From positions 1 through 64,000 of the forward strand of contig CAISYI010000265.1 in assembly GCA_903889595.1 (NCBI GenBank): a stretch of 64,000 nt of DNA. The letters are read 5' to 3'. This document shows positions 30,369 through 39,128 of this stretch, piece by piece. Each line of letters opens with the position of its first letter. The stretch's first letter is position 1. The translations under genes were made by a program, and so were the position numbers. The notes beneath the pieces are model-generated. The model saw nothing but the letters and a program-made list of their open reading frames with translations, was not told the origin of the DNA and ran no database searches. Source of the stretch: an uncultured beta proteobacterium (GTDB lineage: Bacteria; Pseudomonadota; Gammaproteobacteria; Burkholderiales; Burkholderiaceae).

Positions 30369-30427
30369 TTCAACTTCTAATTTAACATAATTACTTAAAG
30401 AAAGCGTAAATTGTTAATAAAGAGAAA

Positions 30428-31459
30428 TTATTTAACAGGCGGGGTTGATCGGTATTTTCCTTGCATTTCATACATCCACCCCGGATACTCCACGGGCAAG
30501 GCACTCACCTCATTGAGAAGAGTTAACTCCTCTGAGCTTAAAGTTAATTCTGATGCAAGTAAGTTGTCATTTAACTGATCAAGCCGCTTTGCCCCAATAA
30601 TGACGCTTGTTACTTCTTGTTTAGACAGTAACCAAGCGAGCGCTACGCGAGCTACTGAAACACCATGATTTTTAGCAATCGGTTCCATTGCATCAATGCA
30701 AGCATAAGCACGTTCGCGTTGAATAGGAGGAAAATCAAAATCATTTCTTCTAGCATCAGCGGGGAGGGGGCTATTATTCTTAAATTTCCCAGATAAAAAA
30801 CCGCCAGCTAAAGGACTCCATACCATCAATCCTAATTTTTGATCATTTAACAATGGAAATATTTCACGCTCAATATCACGGCCAGCAATTGTGTAATAAG
30901 ACTGGGAGCTAATAACTTCTGTAAAGTTTTTTTCTCTTGAAATGGACAGGGCTTTCATCATATGCCAAGCTGACATATTGCAAAGTCCAATGTAGCGAAT
31001 TTTCCCTATCTTCACCAAATCATGCAAAGCACTAAGAGATTCTTCAAAGGGTGTCAGAGGGTCAAAGCCATGTAATTGATATAGGTCAATATGGTCGAGT
31101 TGAAGTCTCTTTAATGAGGCATCTACTTCGTTGAAAATGTGGTGGCGAGAATGACCGCGACCATTAGGAGTCTCGTTCATGGGACCAGTTGATTTGGTTG
31201 CGACAATTAATTGATCGCGCGGAATTCCTGTATCTTTAATCGCTTGACCCAATAAACTCTCGGATTCCCCAAATGAGTAGACATTTGCTGTATCAATAAA
31301 ATTTACGCCTTGATCAAACGCAGTCTTGACAAGTTGGTTCACTTCAGCCTGACCTAAACCACCCATTACTGACCAAAAACCTTGTTTACCAAAAGTCATC
31401 GTTCCTAGGCAAATTTCGGAAACATATAGGCCAGTAGGGCCGAGTAGTCTGTATCGCAT
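30428..31459 (-). CDS. Aldo/keto reductase
   Basis: A 343-aa NADPH-dependent TIM-barrel reductase of the Tas/YajO-like group. Catalytic residues sit in NFIDTANVYSFGESE (Asp, Tyr) and in HIDLYQLHGFD (His), with a Lys in LIVATKSTG. The C-terminal VIIGAKRLDQLNDNL binds cofactor. The physiological substrate is unknown. It lies 28 bp after the GGDEF/EAL gene on the same strand, though a functional link is doubtful. Confidence 0.88.
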   Translation of the reverse strand: MRYRLLGPTGLYVSEICLGTMTFGKQGFWSVMGGLGQAEVNQLVKTAFDQGVNFIDTANVYSFGESESLLGQAIKDTGIPRDQLIVATKSTGPMNETPNGRGHSRHHIFNEVDASLKRLQLDHIDLYQLHGFDPLTPFEESLSALHDLVKIGKIRYIGLCNMSAWHMMKALSISREKNFTEVISSQSYYTIAGRDIEREIFPLLNDQKLGLMVWSPLAGGFLSGKFKNNSPLPADARRNDFDFPPIQRERAYACIDAMEPIAKNHGVSVARVALAWLLSKQEVTSVIIGAKRLDQLNDNLLASELTLSSEELTLLNEVSALPVEYPGWMYEMQGKYRSTPPVK

Positions 31460-31487
31460 TAAAAAACTCCTGTTTTGAATGTTTTTA

Positions 31488-34109
31488 TTAGGTATTATTT
31501 ACTAGCTTACTATATATTTCAGGTCGATAATTTTTAGCATAATCAATAAATTCTAAAGCTGGAATTGGCTTGCTAAATAAATATCCTTGAAACTGATCGC
31601 AATCCAATGATCTTAATAAATTAAATTGCCCTTCAGTTTCAACCCCCTCAGCAGTAACCTTTAATCCGAGAGACTGACCGAGTGAAATAATGGTTCTTGC
31701 AATCGCAGTATCATGTTTATTGCTTGGTAGTTCATGCACAAAGGATTGGTCAATTTTTAGTTCATCTAAGCTTAATCTTTTTAAGTAATTGAGTGTTGAG
31801 AAGCCAGTACCAAAATCATCTAAAGCGATTTTAATTCCAAAAGATTTTAAAACTTTTAATTTCTTTTCTAGATCTTCAAAATCCGAAATCATTATTGACT
31901 CGGTTAACTCTAAATTTAACTTTTCTGGGTTTGTAGCGAACATTTCAATTGGGTCAAAGACTGATGATAAAAAATCTGGTGAACTAAATTGACTCGTACT
32001 GACATTAACAGACATAACTAAATGTTTCATTTCTGAAATTTCTGACCAATTTTTTAGATAAAAGGCTGCTTTTTGTAAAACCCAATTCCCTAATTCTCTA
32101 ATTAGAGCATTTTGTTCAGCAATGGGAATAAATACACCAGGAGGAATAGGACCCATCTCTGGGCTACTCCAACGCATTAAAGCTTCCGCTCCGATTAACT
32201 GAAGTGAAAAATCAAATTGTGGTTGAAAAAATAATTCAAACTCATCATTAGCGATAGCTAACTTTAAGCGATCAGCAATTGCTGCGCGATCTACCACTAT
32301 TTGTTGCATGTCGCTATTAAAAATCGTGAAGTTGTTTTTGCCTTTTTCTTTGGCTTGATACATTGCAATATCTGCTTGTCGAAGAACATCATCAGGCTTG
32401 GTAGCAGTTTTACCAAAAATGGTTATACCAATACTTGCACTAGTTCTGTAGCTTGAATCTTTTAAGAAAAACTCTTCATTCAAGACTTTATTTATTTTTT
32501 TTGCTATAAATTCGGCATTTGCTGAAACTTCGGTAATATTTGTGCCAATATTAGAGAGTAATACAACAAATTCATCGCCACCAAGTCTCGCCACCGCGTC
32601 ATCTTCACGGGTCGACTTTTTTAGCCTTTTAGAAACTTGGATTAAAAGATCATCTCCACGGTCGTGACCAAAAGTATCATTCAATTCTTTGAAGTTATCC
32701 AAGTCAATCAACATTAAAGCGAAGTAACTAGGATTTCGCTGAGCTGATTGAATCGTACTGGATAGTCGATCATTGAAGTATTGACGATTTGCTAGGCCAG
32801 TCAGTCCATCAAAATAAGCTAATTTTTTGATACTTTCTAGAGCTAATTTACTTGCAGTAATATCTTTTTGTACACTAACCCAATGGGTGTAAGCGCCAGT
32901 CTCATCTTTAATTGGTGAAATGGTTAAGTCACCCCAAAAGGATTCACCATTTGCTTTATAGTTCTGTATTTCTACACGAATAGCCTCAAAATTCATTAGG
33001 CTTTTACTAATTTTAGAACTCGTGATTTTAGATGTTTTTTCTCCTTGGAGAAATCTAGGGTTCTTACCAATTATTTCATCGGCTCTATAGCCAGTTTGTT
33101 GCTCAAAACTTTCATTGATATATAAAATTTTATGGTCACGAGCATCCTTATCACCCAAATCTGTAATCATCACCATGTCACTAACTTGTGAAAGTGAAGA
33201 TTCAAGTAATAATACTTTTTGATCTAGTTGCTTTGACTCTGTGATGTCTTGGATGCTACCCACAAATTGAGCTTGATTTATGGGGTCTTCATCTACCCAA
33301 AATCCTGATATCTTAATCCATTCAAATTGTTTCGAATTTCTGATTATTGTTCGACAATTTTGTACAAAGTGCTCCCGAGTTGATTTGGAGTCAACTACTA
33401 ATTTTGAAAACTTGAAAGAGTCCTCAGTCGAGAGTAAAGAGTTTATTTTTTTAAAAAAACTTGGCAACTCGTTGGGTGCAAACGAGAGAAAGTCTTGGAC
33501 AATTTCTGAAGACTCAATGTCCAAGTAATCATTATCAAATTTAAAGTATCCAATTCTTGCTACCCTTTGAGAAATCAAGAGCTTCTCTGAATTTTTATAC
33601 AAATCATCTTCAATTTGACTTCTTCTAACGAAGGTTATTGCTATTTGCTTTACTTCATAGGAGTCAAAGGGTTTCTTTAAAATAAGGAATCGATCATTCG
33701 TTGGCAAAGAAGTATGGATTTCCTCCCAAGAAAGATCGGAATGAGCAGTACATAGAACAATATTGAGATTCGCCTGAACTTTCCAAATTTCTTGAATTGT
33801 TTTAAGCCCATTCCATCCATTGGGCATCCGCATATCTACAAAGCTCATTAGGTATGGATTATTTTCTTCTTGTGCTTTTTTTACTAAATCTAAACCAAGC
33901 TGGCCGTTAATTGCAAAATCGACTTTATATTGAATATTGGATTCGTTAGTTTTTGAATCTCCGAAAAGGTTGAATACAAGATCATCTAGCTTATGGTTGT
34001 TTTCTAAAGAGGAACCTAATACCTTCAGAAAATCCTCATAAATCATTTCATTATCGTCAATGACAAGCACTCTAAATATTCTTTTGAAATGAGATTGGTT
34101 GATGTTCAT
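31488..34109 (-). CDS. REC-PAS-PAS-GGDEF-EAL c-di-GMP response regulator
   Basis: An 873-aa cytoplasmic signalling protein. A receiver domain (about 10-155) has the acidic pair DD18-19, phospho-acceptor Asp92 (SFVDMRMP), Thr121 and Lys146. A weak PAS follows (170-290), then a second PAS (305-420), a GGDEF domain with an intact GGDEF motif (510-514) and an I-site RxxD (501-504) five residues earlier, and an EAL domain from 605 with EAL (642-644), DDFGTG and AEGVET intact. Both cyclase and phosphodiesterase look competent. The second PAS is LOV-like (FLQG, FW.DLTISPI) but has Pro351 where the photoactive Cys would be. Its start overlaps the stop of the upstream histidine kinase gene by 4 bp (ATGA), making the two a likely phosphorelay pair. 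Confidence 0.93.
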   Translation of the reverse strand: MNINQSHFKRIFRVLVIDDNEMIYEDFLKVLGSSLENNHKLDDLVFNLFGDSKTNESNIQYKVDFAINGQLGLDLVKKAQEENNPYLMSFVDMRMPNGWNGLKTIQEIWKVQANLNIVLCTAHSDLSWEEIHTSLPTNDRFLILKKPFDSYEVKQIAITFVRRSQIEDDLYKNSEKLLISQRVARIGYFKFDNDYLDIESSEIVQDFLSFAPNELPSFFKKINSLLSTEDSFKFSKLVVDSKSTREHFVQNCRTIIRNSKQFEWIKISGFWVDEDPINQAQFVGSIQDITESKQLDQKVLLLESSLSQVSDMVMITDLGDKDARDHKILYINESFEQQTGYRADEIIGKNPRFLQGEKTSKITSSKISKSLMNFEAIRVEIQNYKANGESFWGDLTISPIKDETGAYTHWVSVQKDITASKLALESIKKLAYFDGLTGLANRQYFNDRLSSTIQSAQRNPSYFALMLIDLDNFKELNDTFGHDRGDDLLIQVSKRLKKSTREDDAVARLGGDEFVVLLSNIGTNITEVSANAEFIAKKINKVLNEEFFLKDSSYRTSASIGITIFGKTATKPDDVLRQADIAMYQAKEKGKNNFTIFNSDMQQIVVDRAAIADRLKLAIANDEFELFFQPQFDFSLQLIGAEALMRWSSPEMGPIPPGVFIPIAEQNALIRELGNWVLQKAAFYLKNWSEISEMKHLVMSVNVSTSQFSSPDFLSSVFDPIEMFATNPEKLNLELTESIMISDFEDLEKKLKVLKSFGIKIALDDFGTGFSTLNYLKRLSLDELKIDQSFVHELPSNKHDTAIARTIISLGQSLGLKVTAEGVETEGQFNLLRSLDCDQFQGYLFSKPIPALEFIDYAKNYRPEIYSKLVNNT

Positions 34110-36094
34110 TTGAATTTACTTATATTTTGGGGAAGAGTTAAGGTAAATTCAGCCCCTAAGTTGACTCCCAAGCTAATTACTTGAAGTTTTCCACCCATCT
34201 CCTGCGCTGCAAGGGCACTGGAATGAAGACCATAACCATGACCTGTGGGTTTCGTTGTAAATCCGTAGGTAAATATTTTATCCAAAAGCTCTTGATTAAT
34301 CCCTGAGCCGTTATCTATTACTTTGATAATAATTTGTTCTTCATTTATTTCTGAACGAATCATAATTTTTTTATCTACCTTATCGCTAAACAACAATGCG
34401 TCTTTTGCATTTAAGACTAAGTTGAGTATGATTTGGGATAGTTTGACGCGATCGCCCACCCAAGTAATGTTTGGCCCATAATCCAGGAGAAGTTGAATGC
34501 TTGTTTTGATGAGTCCTGGTGATGCTATCAGTAAGGTACTATCAATTATTTCACTCAAAATATAGGGCTCTTGTACGCCTAATTCTTCGTGATCATCAAA
34601 ATCTTTTAATTTGTACCTACCAATGATTTCATTAATGTGATGAATAGACTCAACTACATTATTCGCCTCATTAGAAATAACCGTATGATTTTTTTGCCAT
34701 TGAGAGGTCATTTCATTGATGAAATCTGGGATTTGCTTACCTTTTTCATCATTTGTAAGAAATTCGGGTAGATTCTCTTTGTTTTGGTAAATTAACTCAT
34801 TTAGCTTTGGCAGATTCTTTATTGGTGTCTCAGCGATAAGTTCTCTTAATAAACCAATAGAGATATTTAAACTGTTTAAAACGTTACCGACATTGTGCAG
34901 CATACTGTTAACAACTTCCAATTTTCCAGCACGATGAGAAATAAGAGCGATGTTTGAGTTAATACGCAATAACTCTTGTTGAGCCAGTTTTCTTTCTGAT
35001 ATTTCATTGGTTAAGGCATTAGTACGATCCTTAACTCTAATTTCAAGTTCTTCTTTGGATTTAGATAGTTCTGCTTCAATTTTTCTCCTATTATTTAACT
35101 CTTCTTGAAGATTTTTTTGTGCTTTGGAAATCTGAGTCACGGCAATTCCAACAAGAATGACGCCACTACCCGTTAATCCCCAAATCCACCATAAGGAATT
35201 AACCCAAGATTTTAAATAGATTTCTTTATTAGCTGTCACCGTCACATAAAAGGGAAATTTGTCTAATCTTCTTACTCCAACGAACCTTTCTTCTATTTGA
35301 TTATTCTCAGTAAACCTGGGACTATTAATAATCATGTTACCAAATGGTTTTCCAAGGTCTAAGATTCGCTTAGCACCTCCCTCAGCATTTGCTTTTCCAA
35401 TCAAATTATCTCTAAATGGATATCTTGTCATTAACTTATGGTCATTTTTATATAAACCAAAAGCAATTTCGGAGTTGAAATTATTTGCTAAAACCTCGTA
35501 GTATTCCGAAAACACCTTCGAAGAGATACCAACTAAAACAACCCCTAAAAATTTATCATTTTTATCATTGATTCTTCTTACTTGATAAAAAACCCAATTA
35601 CCTGTTCCCCGATTCTGAACAGGGGCACTATAAAATATATTTTGATCGTTATTGTTTTTGAAATAAACAAAGTAATCTCTGTCCGCTAAATTAATTTTAG
35701 GTGGCGGATAAGACCTTGAAAAATTGATGACATTACCTTCAACATCAACGAAAGTAGCGACGTCAATAATGGAGTTAGAAAGAGTTTTTTCTTTTAAAAG
35801 ATTGAACTGTTTATAGTCGGCTGCAAACTTAATATACTGACTTTCATTCTCTATTTTTGATACCTCGAGGACATCTATTAAGTTTTCTAAAACTCTGTTG
35901 CCATTTTGCAAAATTTGACTTGCGTGTTCACTATTAACAAGTGTGAGACTGTCCAACTCATTCTGCCAATTTTTAATATTACTTTCATAGGTTAAAAAAG
36001 AGATAGTGCTTCCCATAAAAACAAAAAATAAGGCAGTCAAAACTCCAATCTTAAATAAAAGTTTGTTTTCTTTAAAGGAGGAGAAAGTGATCAT
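34106..36094 (-). CDS. Membrane sensor histidine kinase with periplasmic Cache-type domain
   Basis: A 662-aa sensor kinase. A first membrane helix (about 14-34) leads to a periplasmic Cache/PDC-like sensor (40-295; DRDYFVYFKNN is typical), a second helix (302-322), and a coiled coil (325-378). The kinase phospho-acceptor is probably His400 in MLHNVGNVLNSLN, an HNVGN-type H-box rather than the common HE/DxR form. The HATPase domain (500-660) has the N-box NLVLNAKDAL and G-boxes DNGSGI and GHGYGL. It is translationally coupled to the REC-GGDEF-EAL partner, so a small-molecule signal outside the cell probably changes c-di-GMP level. Confidence 0.9.
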   Translation of the reverse strand: MITFSSFKENKLLFKIGVLTALFFVFMGSTISFLTYESNIKNWQNELDSLTLVNSEHASQILQNGNRVLENLIDVLEVSKIENESQYIKFAADYKQFNLLKEKTLSNSIIDVATFVDVEGNVINFSRSYPPPKINLADRDYFVYFKNNNDQNIFYSAPVQNRGTGNWVFYQVRRINDKNDKFLGVVLVGISSKVFSEYYEVLANNFNSEIAFGLYKNDHKLMTRYPFRDNLIGKANAEGGAKRILDLGKPFGNMIINSPRFTENNQIEERFVGVRRLDKFPFYVTVTANKEIYLKSWVNSLWWIWGLTGSGVILVGIAVTQISKAQKNLQEELNNRRKIEAELSKSKEELEIRVKDRTNALTNEISERKLAQQELLRINSNIALISHRAGKLEVVNSMLHNVGNVLNSLNISIGLLRELIAETPIKNLPKLNELIYQNKENLPEFLTNDEKGKQIPDFINEMTSQWQKNHTVISNEANNVVESIHHINEIIGRYKLKDFDDHEELGVQEPYILSEIIDSTLLIASPGLIKTSIQLLLDYGPNITWVGDRVKLSQIILNLVLNAKDALLFSDKVDKKIMIRSEINEEQIIIKVIDNGSGINQELLDKIFTYGFTTKPTGHGYGLHSSALAAQEMGGKLQVISLGVNLGAEFTLTLPQNISKFK

Positions 36095-36212
36095 CTAAAT
36101 CAGTAAATTAAATGGTGCAATATATGAAAGAAATTGAAAATTCATTAAATCTTAAAATTGAAATTGAATCAAGATTTAATTGCAATTAATTTAGGGAGCT
36201 CTTGTTAACAGC

Positions 36213-36243
36213 TTAAAAAAAATGGCTCATTTAAGAGCCATTA
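36213..36243 (-). terminator. Intrinsic terminator after the BcsD-like gene
   Basis: The inverted repeat AATGGCTC / GAGCCATT (8 bp, 6-nt loop) is followed on the minus strand by seven U residues. It separates the BcsD-like gene from the kinase gene downstream, so these are probably separate transcripts. Confidence 0.82.
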
Positions 36244-36262
36244 ATTCTGTAATAAGGATAAA

Positions 36263-36733
36263 TTATGCTTTAAGTTGGTATTCAGTTGTACCAAATTCAT
36301 CGGTCAAATCTGATTGAGTAACTTTTAAGGATTCACCCGCACCCATTGCAGACAACCACTTTTGGTAAGCACCTTCTAAAATTGCTGGACCCCAAACTTT
36401 GGTTTGATCTCCAAATACATCGCTAATTAAAGATGCATTGGTTGATTGATGATGAATAATTCTAAGAGATGCAGGAGTTTCTTCTAAATCAACCCAGCCC
36501 CAATCAAGATCTTGCCAAACTGAATTCATAGCAGTTTTGAACTCATCTAGTGAGTTACATGTTGGAAGAGCAGATTGTGTAGCAAAACGATAACCAATTT
36601 TGTACATTGTTTCCCTAATATTTCCTGTATTTGGATTCGTAACAAATTCAGTGGCAAATGCTGTTAACAGGCTTCTCCAAAGTCGTGAACTTTGACGCGG
36701 GATACGATAATCAATTTTTTTTGGACCAAACAT
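36263..36733 (-). CDS. BcsD-like cellulose biosynthesis protein (orphan)
   Basis: A 156-aa protein with no signal peptide or membrane helix. It matches the BcsD/AcsD family over its length. The shared core is CNSLDEF (family: CNT..), DLDWGWVDLEE (family: INWGYVKL), LRIIHH (family: MRIVHE) and WGPAILEGAYQKWL (family: LAPVLEGLYGRWI). Acetobacter BcsD is also 156 aa and forms an octameric periplasmic ring that guides glucan chains. No bcsA, B, C or Z gene is present in the window. It has its own terminator and lies 168 bp upstream of the c-di-GMP kinase pair. The assignment is from recalled motifs, so I am fairly but not fully sure. Confidence 0.75.
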   Translation of the reverse strand: MFGPKKIDYRIPRQSSRLWRSLLTAFATEFVTNPNTGNIRETMYKIGYRFATQSALPTCNSLDEFKTAMNSVWQDLDWGWVDLEETPASLRIIHHQSTNASLISDVFGDQTKVWGPAILEGAYQKWLSAMGAGESLKVTQSDLTDEFGTTEYQLKA

Positions 36734-37041
36734 TGCAATCTTCCATTGATGAAAAAGTTAAATAAATATAAACGAGTACGTACTAATTTACATGAAAATT
36801 AAGTCTAGAGCCTCAAAAATTTACCCAAAATGTCAGAATTTTGATTAATGTGAATCAAAAAAGTGAAATTTTAAGGGAATTTACTTAGCTAATCTGCCAG
36901 TTTTATAGTGATGATTGAATTAAACACAATAAAATCTTCAAAATAATTTTACAGTACAAACCATAAAAAGTTATGTTAGTTTTGTGAATTCATAAACAAA
37001 TCTGACAATTTCTATTAGTTTGTTTACTAATTTACTTCTCT
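36734..37041. other. Non-coding gap upstream of the BcsD-like gene
   Basis: About 308 bp without a credible gene. It is very AT-rich. The only feature I can point to is the perfect 10-bp palindrome AGTACGTACT at 36775-36784, about 42 bp upstream of the BcsD-like start, where a regulator could bind. No tRNA, riboswitch or terminator is evident. Confidence 0.4.
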
Positions 37042-37491
37042 TTAAGTGATTTTTGTAGGAAATTTGACACATTCCCTGTGCAAAATCCCGCCCTCTATAA
37101 ATTCTTCTGAGTCGGCAATAAATCCAAAATTTTCGTAAAACCCCAAAGCATCAATTTGGGCATGAAGTGAGATTTTTTTATATTGATGGATTTCTGCATA
37201 ATTTATTAACATCTCCATCATCTTTGAACCCAGTCCTTGGCGACGGTGATCCTTTAAGATTGCTAGTCTACCAATTTTAAGATGGTCGTTTGATTGGTGA
37301 TTTGCTTTGAAAATTCTAGCTGTTCCAATTGGCTTTTGATTTAAAAGAACGATTAAATGTTGGGCACTAGCATCATGTTCGTCAATTTCTAAATCAATAG
37401 GAATACGTTGTTCAAGAACGAAAACTTGATACCTTATTGGATAGGCGATAGGGGAGGCTTCTGACCATGGTTTAAAAAAATATTGGTACAT
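37042..37491 (-). CDS. GNAT family N-acetyltransferase
   Basis: A 149-aa single-domain acetyltransferase resembling ElaA/YjcF-type proteins. The N-terminal IRYQVFVLEQRIP is typical of that group, the acetyl-CoA loop is DHRRQGLGSKMM, and ALGFYENFGFIADSEEF closes the fold. The acceptor substrate is unknown. It is divergent from tRNA-Asn. Confidence 0.85.
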   Translation of the reverse strand: MYQYFFKPWSEASPIAYPIRYQVFVLEQRIPIDLEIDEHDASAQHLIVLLNQKPIGTARIFKANHQSNDHLKIGRLAILKDHRRQGLGSKMMEMLINYAEIHQYKKISLHAQIDALGFYENFGFIADSEEFIEGGILHRECVKFPTKIT

Positions 37492-37504
37492 CTTGATTAA
37501 ATGT

Positions 37505-37534
37505 TTGCATTCCTATAAAAAATAAAGCTATAAT
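37505..37534 (+). promoter_or_regulatory. Promoter of tRNA-Asn
   Basis: TTGCAT (37505-37510) and a perfect TATAAT (37529-37534), spaced 18 bp, end 10 nt before the mature tRNA 5' end. The spacing is right for a sigma-70 promoter. Confidence 0.65.
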
Positions 37535-37544
37535 AACCAACTGT

Positions 37545-37620
37545 TCCCTGATAGCTCAGTTGGTAGAGCGACGGACTGTTAATCCGCAGGTCCCTGGTTC
37601 GAGTCCAGGTCGGGGAGCCA
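37545..37620 (+). tRNA. tRNA-Asn (GTT)
   Basis: A 76-nt cloverleaf with TCCCTGA/TCGGGGA acceptor arms, anticodon loop around GGACTGTTAATCC (GTT), the GGTTCGAGTCC T-arm and encoded CCA. It is a single-gene unit with its own promoter and terminator. Confidence 0.97.
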
Positions 37621-37631
37621 GATATATTTTT

Positions 37632-37664
37632 AAAAAAACCACTTTCTTTAAAGTGGTTTTTTTA
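37632..37664 (+). terminator. Intrinsic terminator of tRNA-Asn
   Basis: The hairpin AAACCACTTT / AAAGTGGTTT with a 4-nt loop is followed by TTTTATTT, 12 nt after the tRNA. It is a strong Rho-independent terminator. The flanking A-run pairs with the T-run and makes it partly symmetrical. Confidence 0.9.
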
Positions 37665-37804
37665 TTTAAATTTACCATTAATGCGCTCTTAGCCTTGTTT
37701 GGTTGCTGAACATCTATTACAGACCTTAATTGCGTCATTCCACAAGCATAAAGCTAAATTGTCCCAATACTAAAGACATTTTTACATCATACTCAGTTGA
37801 TTAT

Positions 37805-38542
37805 TTACTCTCTAAGGCCAATTTCATTTTGATATAGGCTAATAGTGGTGTTTACATAGCGATTACGAAATTCAACAACTTCATCGCCGTAGGTGTAAGC
37901 AAAACGACTAATCATCAAAACTGGATCTGTCTTTTTTAGTCCCAGTTCTAATCTTATAAACTCAGGTGCTTGAATCGCTTCGACTTGTTCATTAATTCTA
38001 ACAATTGTCATCATGAATTGAGATTGATAAAGTGAATAGATAGAGCCTTTTCTATTTTCAAACTCATTTTGAGTGAGCTTCATAAATTTCTTTTGAGGTA
38101 ACCAAATACGATCAAACATCGTAGGTATGCCGTCAATGAGTCTCAGGTTATCGATCACAAACAACGGTTCACCGACTTTAACATTTAATGACTTTGCAAT
38201 TTCCTTATTTGCTAATACTTTCTTGAATGAAAGTAATTTTGGTTCGATATGCATTTCACTATCAGACCGATTAGCAAAATTAAAGAAAGTACTAAATTGG
38301 TTATATTTTTCATGGGTAGAAACAGTGGTACCGATTCTTGCTCGCCTAATCAATACTTGTTCTGAAACAAGGTCTTCAACTGCTTTTCTAACAGTCCCAA
38401 CACTCACTGAAAACAGTTTAGCTAACTCGGGTTCAGTCGGAATTTTCTCTCCCGGTTTCCATTCACCATTCCTTAGCTTAATCAGAATGAGGCTTCTTAC
38501 CGTGTTGTAAAGGGGTTGATCCAAATTACTGCGTTTATTCAT
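37805..38542 (-). CDS. GntR family regulator with UTRA domain (HutC subfamily)
   Basis: A 245-aa transcription regulator. The N-terminal winged helix is KIPTEPELAKLFSVSVGTVRKAVEDLVSE. The C-terminal UTRA ligand-binding domain spans about 95-240 (LRLIDGIPTMFDRIWLP; VVEFRNRYVNTTISLYQ). HutC-type regulators are usually repressors released by a substrate or metabolite. It is divergent from a VOC/Bug pair, and a 28-bp perfect palindrome covers the promoter between them. Confidence 0.92.
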   Translation of the reverse strand: MNKRSNLDQPLYNTVRSLILIKLRNGEWKPGEKIPTEPELAKLFSVSVGTVRKAVEDLVSEQVLIRRARIGTTVSTHEKYNQFSTFFNFANRSDSEMHIEPKLLSFKKVLANKEIAKSLNVKVGEPLFVIDNLRLIDGIPTMFDRIWLPQKKFMKLTQNEFENRKGSIYSLYQSQFMMTIVRINEQVEAIQAPEFIRLELGLKKTDPVLMISRFAYTYGDEVVEFRNRYVNTTISLYQNEIGLRE

Positions 38543-38598
38543 TGAAAACTTTTCCTTTAGGGGGGCAGATTGAATTTAATTTTAATTGAAAATAAATC

Positions 38599-38633
38599 TT
38601 GACATCATATTAATCATATATATGATTAATATG
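38599..38633 (+). promoter_or_regulatory. Promoter with 28-bp palindromic operator
   Basis: TTGACA (38599-38604) and TATGAT (38621-38626), spaced 16 bp, form a near-consensus promoter for the VOC gene. A perfect 28-bp palindrome (half-site CATATTAATCATAT, 38606-38633) starts two bases after the -35 hexamer and covers the spacer and -10. It lies 64 bp from the GntR start and 37 bp from the VOC start, so it is the probable operator of the divergent GntR/UTRA protein, acting by blocking RNA polymerase. Confidence 0.75.
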
Positions 38634-38669
38634 ATTAAATACTACGAACTCATACAAAAGGAAAATACT

Positions 38670-39101
38670 ATGCCAAATTTAATTAAACATATCGCGATGC
38701 GGGTCATCAACATTGAAGAATCAAAGAAATTTCATGAATCAGTTTTTGGATATAAACATGTAAATACAGTATTGCGTAAAGGCAAGCACGGCGATCATAT
38801 TTCTTGTCATATGACCGATGGGTATATGGACTTAACCTTGATTCATTATGAATCTGATGATGCTGATGAAGCAAATTTTGCTGGTCCAGCTCCTTGTATC
38901 CACCATATTGGAATGGAAGTTGAAGATTTAGATGCTTTTATTAAAGGTGTAAGAGATAGTGGTGGAGAAATATTGACTGAGCCAGGTCATTTACCAGTGA
39001 AGTTTAGATCACCAGGTGGACCAGTAGCTGAAGTAGTTCCAATGAAACGCTGGGAAGCTGAAACATTAGCTGCTGGCGTTCACGGACAAGTATTGGCTTA
39101 A
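38670..39101 (+). CDS. VOC family (glyoxalase-like) protein
   Basis: A 143-aa vicinal-oxygen-chelate protein with two beta-alpha-beta-beta-beta repeats. It starts LIKHIAMRVINIEESKKFHESVFGY, has HHIGMEVEDLDAFI in the second repeat, and ends in PVAEVVPMKRW with a Glu at the usual metal position. I chose ATG 38670, because AAAAGGA lies 8 nt upstream; the track start at 38586 would run through the promoter and operator. It probably acts as an isomerase, lyase or dioxygenase on the substrate brought in by the downstream Bug protein. Confidence 0.82.
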   Translation: MPNLIKHIAMRVINIEESKKFHESVFGYKHVNTVLRKGKHGDHISCHMTDGYMDLTLIHYESDDADEANFAGPAPCIHHIGMEVEDLDAFIKGVRDSGGEILTEPGHLPVKFRSPGGPVAEVVPMKRWEAETLAAGVHGQVLA

Positions 39102-39128
39102 CAGTTATTGAAGCGCTTAGAGAACAAA

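Noticed and set aside
37556-37738. 60-aa minus-strand ORF ending in PRPGLEPGTCGLTVRRSTN
   Set aside because: It is the antisense of tRNA-Asn and its terminator. This peptide is a well-known false translation across tRNA genes.
38586-38669. N-terminal 28 residues of the ORF-track version of the VOC protein
   Set aside because: They would be encoded by the promoter and operator palindrome; a good RBS sits before the ATG at 38670.
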